From an uncultured Mollicutes bacterium (GTDB taxonomy: Bacteria > Bacillota_I > Bacilli_A > RFN20 > CAG-826), in NCBI GenBank assembly GCA_900545015.1, contig UQXJ01000041.1, positions 1 to 11,448 of the forward strand: a DNA stretch of 11,448 bases. Reading direction: 5' to 3'. Of the stretch, positions 1 to 6,216 are shown piece by piece. Within the stretch, counting starts at the first letter, position 1, and each line of letters opens with the position of its first letter. The notes below the pieces were generated by a model that saw nothing but the letters and a program-made list of their open reading frames with translations, was not told where the DNA came from and made no database searches. The position numbers and the translations under genes are program-made.

Positions 1-64
1 ACTTAATAAAAAGTTTTCAGTTTTTCATCCTCCATGTGCAAATAAGGATTTATTTTTAAACACT

Positions 65-83
65 TTTAACTTATAAAGTTAAA
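65..83. promoter_or_regulatory. 8-bp dyad upstream of the LytTR/kinase operon
   Basis: TTTAACTT (65-72) and AAGTTAAA (76-83) form a perfect inverted repeat with a 3-base spacer. A TATAAT at 106-111 lies downstream and has no good -35 at the normal distance, which would suit an activator-dependent promoter with the dyad centred about 44 bases before the expected start of transcription. LytTR regulators usually bind direct repeats containing a GTT core; AAAGTTAAA matches that only in part. Binding by the adjacent regulator is inference. Confidence 0.4.
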
Positions 84-155
84 GTATGAATTTTTGTACC
101 TCTTTTATAATTTTACTCTATAAACATTGGCGTGATTAATATAAAATTTATGTGC

Positions 156-872
156 ATGAAGATTAATATAGCAATCGTTGAAGATGACAAGGATGCATCC
201 AAATATTTAAAAAACTTAATCTACGATTTTAAAACAACCGAGCCTTTTTCCTTTAATGTAGATATTTTTGAAAACGCATTTCAATTTGAAGAACATTATT
301 CTAGCAACTATGAGCTAATATTTTTAGATATCGAGATGCCTGGAAAAAATGGTATGGATTTAGCAAAATGGATTAGAGAAAGAAACGAAAATGTAACAAT
401 AATTTTTACAACAAATCTTGCTCAATATGCTGTTGAAGGCTATGAAGTTAGGGCTTTTGATTTCATTGTAAAACCACTAAACGAAAACGACTTCTTTATT
501 AAATTTTCTAGAATTCTTAACTATTTAAAGAACTCAATTAATGACGAAAAAATTTTTGTCAAAACGAGAAACGGCGAAACAACAAGTATCTCAATTTCGT
601 CTATTCAATATATCGAAGTTAAAAATCACGATTTAATTTATCATCTAAATAATAAAGAAATAATAACAAGAGGAACGATGAATTCAATAGAAAATACTTT
701 ATCTAAATATAATTTTTCAAGATCGAATTCATGTTATTTAATAAACTTAAAATACGTAACAAAAATTGTTGGAGATGTGCTAGAAATTAACGATTTAAAG
801 TTAAAAATCTCGCAAAGTAGACGTAAAAATTTCTTAATTGACTTTGCTAAATATGCTGGAGGCACCAAGTGA
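156..872 (+). CDS. LytTR-family response regulator (AgrA/VirR-like)
   Basis: Cytoplasmic response regulator that should be phosphorylated by the kinase encoded next and then bind DNA as a transcription factor. The receiver domain fills residues 1-120: acidic pocket VEDD near the start, phospho-acceptor Asp58 in LFLDIEMPGKNG-like context (seen as LIFLDIEMPG), and Lys in FIVKPL. A LytTR DNA-binding domain follows from about residue 135 to the end (FVKTRNGE, IQYIEV, FSRSNSCYLINLKYV). Total 238 residues, normal for AgrA-like proteins. The open frame extends to a GTG at 132 and an ATG at 150. None of the three starts has a good Shine-Dalgarno sequence; 156 is chosen because MKINIAIVEDD is the usual receiver beginning. 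The stop overlaps the kinase start by 4 bases. Family assignment is firm; the start and target genes are not. Confidence 0.9.
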   Translation: MKINIAIVEDDKDASKYLKNLIYDFKTTEPFSFNVDIFENAFQFEEHYSSNYELIFLDIEMPGKNGMDLAKWIRERNENVTIIFTTNLAQYAVEGYEVRAFDFIVKPLNENDFFIKFSRILNYLKNSINDEKIFVKTRNGETTSISISSIQYIEVKNHDLIYHLNNKEIITRGTMNSIENTLSKYNFSRSNSCYLINLKYVTKIVGDVLEINDLKLKISQSRRKNFLIDFAKYAGGTK

Positions 873-2203
873 TTAGCTTTCTTTTCACTCCATTAATGGC
901 TATTGAACTTCTAATTTCTGAGTTCATGTTTTCAAAACATTTAGAGAAAAGAAATTATTTTTATGTAAGGCTAATTTCAGGAATTTTGATCACTTTAGCT
1001 TTAACGATTTGGATAGAAATAATTTACACTTTAACAACGAGTCAAGATTTCATTTATAACGAACCTCGTGGAGTTGAAGATTCTATTTTCAAATTTATTT
1101 ATTATCTACTTATTTATATAAGCACAGTCTTTGTAATGTTTGCTTCTTTTAAAGCAAAGTTCACAACCATATTATTTTACTCAGCTGGTGGTTATGCGCT
1201 TCAACATATCTCAAGTAAAATTTTAATTCTTATCACATTAATTCCAGGATATCCAAATAGCAAAGATTACATTTTATATTTAAATCTTGGCGTTGATGTG
1301 CTCGTTACTACTTTAATGTACACCTTAAGTTATTTTATTTTTATTAAAAGAGCAATTAAGAACATTAATGAAGTTAAAAATCTTAATTTAAAAGTTTATC
1401 TATCAATAATTGTTATCATTATTTGTATAGGTCTATCAAGAATCACTACTGATAATCCTTCTAGGAATTTATTAAGCATTTTAAGCGAATCGCTTTACGC
1501 CATTATTTCGTGTATCTTGGTCCTTACGATGCTACTTGATATTAGTGAAAAAGATAAAATTGTTGAAGATAATAGAATCATGCTTGAACTTTTAAGAAAA
1601 GAAAAAGAACAATATAAACTTAGTAAAGAAAACATAGCAATCATGAACATTAAATATCACGATTTAAAACATATTGTTAATTCAATTAAAAAAGATGGCT
1701 TAAGTGAAGACAAACTAAAATCAATAGAGCAAGTAATAAACGTTTATGATTCAAATTTAAAAACTGGAAATGATGTTGTAGATATTATACTCACTGAAAA
1801 ACAACTTCTTTGTAAAGATAAAAATATTCTTTTCACTTCTGTAATAAATGGGAAAGATATCTCTTTTATGGATAGTAGCGATGCTTATTCATTATTTGGA
1901 AATGCATTAAATAATGCTATTGAGTCAGTATCAAAAATTAGCGATCCATCAAAAAGAGTTATAACTTTGAATATGTCTGAAATCGCTAATATGTTATCAA
2001 TCCATATTGAAAACTATTTTATTGGTACAATTGAATTTAAAAACGGTCTTCCTGTAACTAAAGGAGATAAAAATTATCATGGTTTTGGTATGAAAAGCAT
2101 TGAACTTATTGTTAAGCAATATCATGGCGAACTTAGCGCTTCTACTAAAGACGATATATTTACTTTAGATATAATTATCCCAATTCCATCTTCATTAAAG
2201 TAA
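869..2203 (+). CDS. AgrC-like sensor histidine kinase (HPK10/GHKL)
   Basis: Membrane sensor kinase, partner of the LytTR regulator it overlaps. The N-terminal 225 residues hold about six hydrophobic segments (roughly 5-20, 33-55, 74-94, 100-125, 133-159, 176-225). A charged helix (226-262) follows, then the phospho-acceptor motif YHDLKH with His264, the form typical of HPK10 kinases. The GHKL ATPase domain has an N box NALNNAIES (345-353) and a G box GFGM (405-408). Start is GTG, inside the GTGA overlap with the upstream stop, and is supported by GGAGG at 858-862. In Agr systems such kinases sense a cyclic peptide made by AgrB/AgrD; neither gene is seen here, so the ligand is unknown. The order regulator-then-kinase is the reverse of classical agr. 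Confidence 0.9.
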   Translation: MISFLFTPLMAIELLISEFMFSKHLEKRNYFYVRLISGILITLALTIWIEIIYTLTTSQDFIYNEPRGVEDSIFKFIYYLLIYISTVFVMFASFKAKFTTILFYSAGGYALQHISSKILILITLIPGYPNSKDYILYLNLGVDVLVTTLMYTLSYFIFIKRAIKNINEVKNLNLKVYLSIIVIIICIGLSRITTDNPSRNLLSILSESLYAIISCILVLTMLLDISEKDKIVEDNRIMLELLRKEKEQYKLSKENIAIMNIKYHDLKHIVNSIKKDGLSEDKLKSIEQVINVYDSNLKTGNDVVDIILTEKQLLCKDKNILFTSVINGKDISFMDSSDAYSLFGNALNNAIESVSKISDPSKRVITLNMSEIANMLSIHIENYFIGTIEFKNGLPVTKGDKNYHGFGMKSIELIVKQYHGELSASTKDDIFTLDIIIPIPSSLK

Positions 2204-2341
2204 AGGATAAAAATTAAACCAAATACTAAAAATCAAAAATCTAGCGTTAATTATCTTACTCAAGTATATATTCATGTTTTTTACGGTTTTTAAAACTTTT
2301 CATTATTTTATAAGGTAAATTACTCAAATCTAATATAATTC

Positions 2342-2731
2342 CTACCTCCAAAAATATCTTTTCCTTAATCTATTCGCTTGTTCCGTAGAAATAAGATTTT
2401 CAACTTCAGCAACATTAATAGAACTATTTAATTGATCACTATAACAATCAAGCATAGTGCTATCTTTTCGAATTGCTTTTCTATATTGAACTATCGAGTC
2501 GAGCAAAAATCCAGGAAGTAAAGTTTTTGCTTCTTCTCTTTCTAATGCAAGCAATTCTTCAATGGTCATATTCAAACATTTAGATATTGCTAGCAAAGTT
2601 TTACCTGAGCATTCTAAAATATCACTTTTACCTGATGCTATATCTGCTAAGGTAGATCTAGGTATTCCAGATTTTACTGAAAGGGAAGAAACAGTCATCT
2701 TTTTATATGCAAGTAAATCTAAAAATGTCAT
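2342..2731 (-). CDS. Small XRE-family helix-turn-helix regulator
   Basis: A 129-residue protein with an N-terminal Cro/C1-type helix-turn-helix over residues 5-62 (SVKSGIPRSTLADIASGKS, then TLLAISKCLNMTIEELL). The C-terminal half carries the block INVAEVENLISTEQANRLR, which I associate with a widespread but uncharacterised group of Firmicutes XRE proteins. It is probably a DNA-binding repressor. It lies 73 bases downstream of the AlbA_2 gene on the same strand but has its own strong promoter, with a dyad between -35 and -10, which points to autoregulation. There is no Shine-Dalgarno sequence at a workable distance from the ATG, fitting a leaderless message. A toxin partner is not evident unless the AlbA_2 protein plays that part, which is speculation. 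Confidence 0.8.
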   Translation of the reverse strand: MTFLDLLAYKKMTVSSLSVKSGIPRSTLADIASGKSDILECSGKTLLAISKCLNMTIEELLALEREEAKTLLPGFLLDSIVQYRKAIRKDSTMLDCYSDQLNSSINVAEVENLISTEQANRLRKRYFWR

Positions 2732-2737
2732 ACCTTG

Positions 2738-2766
2738 ATTATATCGGCATACCGACTTTTTATCAA
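2738..2766 (-). promoter_or_regulatory. XRE gene promoter with operator dyad in the spacer
   Basis: Reading the minus strand, -35 TTGATA (2766-2761), 17-base spacer, -10 TATAAT (2743-2738). The spacer contains the dyad TCGGcataCCGA (2744-2755), an obvious repressor site. The start codon at 2731 falls 7 bases after the -10 box, exactly where transcription would begin, so the message is probably leaderless. Confidence 0.75.
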
Positions 2767-2804
2767 TTATTAGCTATTATAAGTTATATTGGATTCAATT
2801 ATGA

Positions 2805-4148
2805 TTAATTAAATTTTAATAATTTCCAATATCCATTTCTTCGTGAGCCAACTCTAGAAATAATATTTTCGTTTTTTAGTTCAATAAAATTACGATTAAT
2901 CGTTCTTTCAGAACATTTTAGTTTCTCTGCTATTTCTTTTTGGCTTAATTGAGGATTAATTATAATTTCACCTATAATATTTCGTTTTGTGTCATTCAAA
3001 CCGACATTCAAACCGACATTCAAACCGACATCTTCGTTTTTTCTATTATTTAAGACATCTTTATTAAATGGAATTACCACATTTATAAAGGAATCTGCAA
3101 ATTCAAAAACATTTTCTCCATAAGACTCTATGATTTTTAAAGTTCCATGACCAGTAGATTCAGTAATTTCTAAATCTTGAAAGATTCTCATCAGTCCTCT
3201 ATTACGTGGAACACTAATTCCTCTTAAAAATTTTTCTTTTGTTTGTTTAAAAGGTAGGCCACCATGTGAAAGTATTTCTATTCTATTGCTATACATGCTT
3301 ATTAAAGGCTCGTTAATATTCCAATCATTATGAACAAGAGCATTTATTAATGCTTCATTAACTGCATCAATATCATACAAATAAGTATCTTTCCTTGGTC
3401 TAACTGTAGTATCTGTCATGCAAATGTTTTCAGCTATTAATCTGTCTTTTATCTGTCTATATGATGAAAGCAAAGAGACTCCTCCGTAATTTGATCTCTC
3501 TGATATAGATGTCTTTTTTTCGCCTCTAAACTTTACAAAAATAAGATGCGTATTATTGTTATCAGATAGAAGTTCTGCAAGTTGATTATATTCACCATCT
3601 TTCGTTCTTAAATGGTAATTCTCTTCAAAAGAAAGCTGATTTACATGATATCCTTTATTACATAATTCGATTTGCAATGTGTTAAAACTTATATCGCCAT
3701 ATCCTGCTGGAATTTCTAACATGAAATCATTTGAACTTGCAAAACGTTTTTGATAACGAAGATTAATCTCTTCAACGCTAAGTTCTTTGCAACTTGTTCC
3801 AATTCTTATAGGACAACCAACTTGTGAAAATCCATATTTTTTAATGCAATATAAAGAATGAAATCCTTTAGAAATCGTTATCTCAATTATTAATTTGCTT
3901 TCTTCCATAAGAATATTAGATTTAATAAGTTCGGTTGGCAAAGGTTCGATTTTAGTAGAAATAATGTCGCTTAATCTTCTTAAAGATTCATCAATCTTTT
4001 CTATTCCAATTATCTCTCCAGAATCTCCAACACCAATAAAGATAGTTCCACCTCTACTATTTAAAAAAGCAACGATTTCCCTAGTGATCACGTCATCATT
4101 AAATTTCGATTTTAATTCAACTGTTTCTGATTCTTTATATCTAAACAT
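2805..4148 (-). CDS. AlbA_2 (schlafen-type) protein with GHKL-like region and winged helix
   Basis: A 447-residue cytoplasmic protein of the family often labelled 'putative DNA-binding domain / RecG-like'. Domains in order: AlbA_2 at about 5-133 (ESETVELKSKFND; FLNSRGGTIFIGVGD; IRIGTSCKELS), a middle region, a HATPase_c_4-like part (EALINALVHNDW 265-276; IEILSHGGLP; GLMRIFQDLEITESTGHGT), a linker with three VGLN repeats (374-385), and a C-terminal winged helix (about 391-440; LSQKEIAEKLKCSERTINRN). Members are proposed regulators or nucleic-acid-binding effectors; the exact activity is unknown. The open frame runs to a GTG at 4157, but that codon overlaps the Shine-Dalgarno AAGGAGG (4163-4157), so the ATG at 4148, 8 bases on, is the real start. 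Direct repeats upstream suggest self-regulation through the winged helix (inference). Confidence 0.85.
   Translation of the reverse strand: MFRYKESETVELKSKFNDDVITREIVAFLNSRGGTIFIGVGDSGEIIGIEKIDESLRRLSDIISTKIEPLPTELIKSNILMEESKLIIEITISKGFHSLYCIKKYGFSQVGCPIRIGTSCKELSVEEINLRYQKRFASSNDFMLEIPAGYGDISFNTLQIELCNKGYHVNQLSFEENYHLRTKDGEYNQLAELLSDNNNTHLIFVKFRGEKKTSISERSNYGGVSLLSSYRQIKDRLIAENICMTDTTVRPRKDTYLYDIDAVNEALINALVHNDWNINEPLISMYSNRIEILSHGGLPFKQTKEKFLRGISVPRNRGLMRIFQDLEITESTGHGTLKIIESYGENVFEFADSFINVVIPFNKDVLNNRKNEDVGLNVGLNVGLNDTKRNIIGEIIINPQLSQKEIAEKLKCSERTINRNFIELKNENIISRVGSRRNGYWKLLKFN
2993..3031 (-). repeat. 12-bp in-frame tandem repeat in the AlbA_2 gene linker
   Basis: Three exact copies of a 12-base unit (plus strand CATTCAAACCGA, 2993-3028) plus 3 bases of a fourth. 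The unit length is divisible by three, so copy change alters only the number of VGLN tetrapeptides between the ATPase-like region and the winged helix, without a frameshift. Short repeats of this kind occur in the same linker in related proteins, from memory. Confidence 0.9.
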
Positions 4149-4179
4149 TACTTTCACCTCCTTATTTATATTTTCTCAT

Positions 4180-4221
4180 ATTACGACAAATATTACAATT
4201 TAATACGACATTATTACGACA
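4180..4221 (-). promoter_or_regulatory. Three direct repeats of TGTCGTAAT (operator candidate for the AlbA_2 gene)
   Basis: Plus-strand ATTACGACA occurs at 4180-4188 and 4213-4221, with AATACGACA at 4202-4210. A weaker relative, ATTACAATT, sits at 4192-4200. The four begin 12, 10 and 11 bases apart, so all face the same side of the helix. They lie 32-73 bases before the ATG at 4148 in the promoter region. A weak -10 (TAATAT, 4183-4178) overlaps the first repeat. The binding protein is unknown; the gene's own C-terminal winged helix is the simplest guess. Confidence 0.55.
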
Positions 4222-4305
4222 CAAATTAAACTCTCTATATTTGATTAAGAAAAATAACGTCAAAAAATTTAAAGAAATTTACTCATTATATAAGCAACTA
4301 TAAGG

Positions 4306-4353
4306 CAATTTAAAAACTCACTTAATAGTTCTATTTGTTCTATTAATATTAAG
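4306..4353 (-). terminator. Possible weak terminator after the DUF3990/XRE operon
   Basis: On the minus strand CTTAATA (4353-4347) pairs with TATTAAG (4327-4321) and is followed within a few bases by TTTTT. The stem is almost entirely A-T, with an alternative inner pairing (TTAATAG/CTATTAA). T runs lie on both sides, so it could work in either direction. The support is weak. Confidence 0.3.
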
Positions 4354-4376
4354 TTTTTTCTAAAAATCCCTTCTAA

Positions 4377-5003
4377 TTAAATATATTCTTCTAATAAATC
4401 TTCAATGTCACACCCTAAAACTTTTGAAAGTCTATATAGTGTATCTGCTTGTGCTTTATTTATATCATTTCTTTTTTGCTCGTACATTTGTATTGAACGA
4501 AGATCAACATTAGCAAGCTTTGCAAGTTCATTTTGTGATAAGCCTAGAGCTTGTCTTAATCTTTTTAAATTTATAATTTCAGGTTTCTTAAAATAAGTTT
4601 TAGCAACATCAAAAAACTTATTTACATCTGCTTCATGAAGAGTTGGATATAGTCTTAATACTTCTTCTATTGGTAAATATCGATTTATCTTATAAAAAGG
4701 ATAACCAGTTAAATATTGAAACTGAGCTAAAATCCACCCAGCCCAGTAATATTCGTTTTTAGTAATTTTTTCTTTTTTTGAAATACGTCTTTCTCTTTCA
4801 TAAATTTCAATTAAGTAATCAAGAGCAGAGCAAGACAAATATTTAGGATTTCCATTTTCAATTTGCTTAGCGACATTCGAATTTATAAACTTAGACCAAA
4901 AAGCGTTTGCTTTAATACCAATGTTAGTAGCATGTTCAAACATTATTCCTAATGTATCTGCTAAATCTGATAAATATATTTTATTATATGGATGAATCGC
5001 CAT
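4377..5003 (-). CDS. XRE-domain partner of the DUF3990 protein (antitoxin candidate)
   Basis: A 208-residue protein: an all-helical N-terminal region (1-140) and a classic Cro/C1 helix-turn-helix at about 146-203 (LRQALGLSQNELAKLANVD, RSIQMYEQKRNDINKAQ, LYRLSKVLGCDIEDLL). The block EYYWAGWILAQFQYLTG...HEADVNKF is familiar to me from XRE proteins encoded beside DUF3990 genes in Firmicutes. The start overlaps the DUF3990 stop by 20 bases and has its own AGAGG 8 bases upstream, indicating translational coupling. Likely role: neutralise the upstream protein through the N-terminal region and repress the operon through the helix-turn-helix. The order, toxin first and antitoxin second, is the less common one. 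The roles are inferred from context, not shown. Confidence 0.8.
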   Translation of the reverse strand: MAIHPYNKIYLSDLADTLGIMFEHATNIGIKANAFWSKFINSNVAKQIENGNPKYLSCSALDYLIEIYERERRISKKEKITKNEYYWAGWILAQFQYLTGYPFYKINRYLPIEEVLRLYPTLHEADVNKFFDVAKTYFKKPEIINLKRLRQALGLSQNELAKLANVDLRSIQMYEQKRNDINKAQADTLYRLSKVLGCDIEDLLEEYI

Positions 5004-5667
5004 TTTTAAATCCTCTTCTAATAATGTCTAAAATAAAAATGTCATCAATTAAAGAAGTTGAATTTCTTGTATTTTTTAAATATTGTTCTTTAGCTTCAAT
5101 ATCTCTACTTTTTCTTTTTTCATAATATTCTAAACTTTCTACTTCTTCAGTTCCTTCAAATTTTAATTCAGCAAATGCTAGTTCGCTAATAATTACAACT
5201 TGCTTTCCAAGTTTCCCTAATTCCATAGCTTTTTTTAATTTTTGTACTGAAATCGTATTATTTAAAAAATCTTTAGCAAAACTAAAATACGAATCATCTG
5301 CTCTATATCCAATAACGATATCATAATCATTTACATCAATATAAAAATTATTTAATAAATATTCTTTTGCTTTAATTGACATTTCATTGCTTAAATCAAA
5401 TGTTCTAAATTTTAGAAGTATTGCCATCCAATTAAGGATTGAATATTTTTCATTAGATAAATCTAGTATTTTTAGACCCTCTAAATCAATGGAATATTTA
5501 TTGGCATAACCATTTGTTTCTTTATTATTAGAAGCCCATTCTTTAGCAAGTTCTAAACTTTCCGTGCAATAAAAACCATATCCATAGTCATTTTGGAGTT
5601 TTCCTCCATGATAATATGGTTTTTCAATGATATTTTTTGATCCATGATAAATAATTAATCTTGTCAT
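4984..5667 (-). CDS. DUF3990 protein, ADP-ribosyltransferase-like toxin candidate
   Basis: A 227-residue cytoplasmic protein of the DUF3990 family, which comparative work places with ADP-ribosyltransferase-like folds. Visible family motifs are YHGS (7-10), the glycine/aromatic block DYGYGFYCT (27-35) followed by LAKEWA (39-45), YDIVIGYRADDSYFSFA (115-131) and LGKLGKQVVI (150-159). The HG and GFY blocks would correspond to the NAD-binding core. Length is normal and no key block is missing, so it should be active. ATG start with AGGAAAGG 8 bases upstream. It forms an overlapping operon with the XRE gene; together they read as a toxin-antitoxin or abortive-infection pair. The target (protein or nucleic acid) cannot be told from sequence. 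Confidence 0.82.
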   Translation of the reverse strand: MTRLIIYHGSKNIIEKPYYHGGKLQNDYGYGFYCTESLELAKEWASNNKETNGYANKYSIDLEGLKILDLSNEKYSILNWMAILLKFRTFDLSNEMSIKAKEYLLNNFYIDVNDYDIVIGYRADDSYFSFAKDFLNNTISVQKLKKAMELGKLGKQVVIISELAFAELKFEGTEEVESLEYYEKRKSRDIEAKEQYLKNTRNSTSLIDDIFILDIIRRGFKNGDSSI

Positions 5668-5689
5668 ACTAATTGCCTTTCCTAGTATA

Positions 5690-5752
5690 ACTATATCATC
5701 GTAATGTCAGTTTAACAATGAGACAAATTTAATTTACTATCATTACAACGAT
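5690..5752 (-). promoter_or_regulatory. DUF3990 operon promoter with inverted half-sites
   Basis: Minus strand: -35 TTGTTA (5718-5713), 17-base spacer, -10 TATAGT (5695-5690). Plus-strand ATCGTAATG (5698-5706) lies inside the spacer; its inverted relative CATTACaaCGAT (5741-5752) lies upstream of -35. This arrangement suits repression by the XRE partner. The predicted transcript start leaves only about 16 leader bases, ending in the AGGAAAGG ribosome site. Confidence 0.5.
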
Positions 5753-5767
5753 ACATATTTTATAACT

Positions 5768-5851
5768 CTAATCCATGACCATGCAAACGATTCCAGGATA
5801 ACTTCCTACACATAATGATTTAATTAGCACACCATCAATATATCTATCCAT
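5768..5851. repeat. Repeat copy 1 (pairs with 7293-7374)
   Basis: About 84 bases aligning, with a few one-base indels and roughly 80% identity by eye, to the segment next to the protease gene stop. Shared cores are CTAATCCATGACC, CTTCCTAC and AATGATTTAATTAG. Read on the minus strand, this copy ends an open frame starting after a stop at about 5961 and containing VLIKSLCVGSYPG before a TAG. The other copy is frameshifted relative to it. It may be the tail of a lost gene or a non-coding repeat. I do not recognise the peptide. Confidence 0.65.
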
Positions 5852-5935
5852 CTCCAGGATATCCGCTTTAATATTTCTATCACTAATATTAAATACATAT
5901 GTTTTATCATAGTGACCATAAAACTTTATAATAGT

Positions 5936-6178
5936 TAAATCCTCAAGCGCCTTCTTGATTTACTTCTCAAATGTCTCGTGGGTTGCGTTGACTTTTGTCA
6001 GCTATCCCTTTTGAGAAAGCCTTAATTATCAAGTTTCTGTTCGCAAGGTCTTGATTTTGTCTCTTCCTTCTTTCATCGGACTTATCACTAAGTACAACTT
6101 GGATTTGACTATGAGGTTTCTTTACGAGACCACCTCTACGGACTTTCACCGATTAAATATGTGACATGCCTGTCACAC
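5936..6178 (-). mobile_element. Group IIC intron, 5' fragment (domain I region), no reverse transcriptase
   Basis: Reading the minus strand from 6178: it starts GTGTG, the group II 5' end, then a perfect stem TGTGACA-GGCA-TGTCACA. Next come CGGTGAAAGTCCG, a GAGGT...ACCTC stem, AAGGAAG, and GCGAACAGAAACTTG followed by AAGGC. This order matches, from memory, the start of the Oceanobacillus iheyensis IIC intron (GGCATGGG, GGGTGAGAGTCCC, GAAGGAAGC, GAGGAACACGAACTTC, GAGGC). Further stems are TTCTCAAA/TTTGAGAA enclosing GGG/CCC and TGAC-AAAA-GTCA (5964-6017), and TAAATC/GATTTA (5936-5962). G+C is clearly higher than in the flanks. It lies immediately behind a terminator-like hairpin, the known IIC insertion site. 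Domain V, the 3' end and a maturase gene are absent, so it is truncated and cannot splice. Confidence 0.72.
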
Positions 6179-6210
6179 AAAAGCGTCTATCATTTTGCTG
6201 AAAGATGCTT
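6179..6210 (-). terminator. Terminator of the Fic gene, site of the intron fragment
   Basis: Seven bases after the Fic stop, minus-strand AAGCATCTTTCA (6210-6199) pairs with TGATAGACGCTT (6192-6181) across a 6-base loop, with two mismatches, and runs into TTTT (6182-6179). The T tract is cut short by GTGTG, the intron 5' end. Read as RNA on the other strand, one mismatch becomes a G-U pair. Confidence 0.6.
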
Positions 6211-6216
6211 AATTTC

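Noticed and set aside
2204..2341. Terminator between the convergent kinase and XRE genes
   Set aside because: No G+C-bearing stem followed by a T run could be found on either strand; only AT-rich sequence is present.
3895..4203. 102-residue plus-strand open frame
   Set aside because: It is antisense to the start of the AlbA_2 gene and crosses its ribosome site; low-complexity hydrophobic translation with no family features.
5768..5936. Remaining intron domains (V/VI) or a maturase after the domain I fragment
   Set aside because: Read on the minus strand for a GAGC...GAAA...GUUC-type domain V hairpin and found none. The segment is AT-rich and ends in the repeat copy.
5967..6149. 60-residue minus-strand open frame starting with GTG
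   Set aside because: It lies wholly inside the intron-like structured RNA. Its apparent start is the GGTGAAAGTCC element of domain I, and there is no ribosome site.
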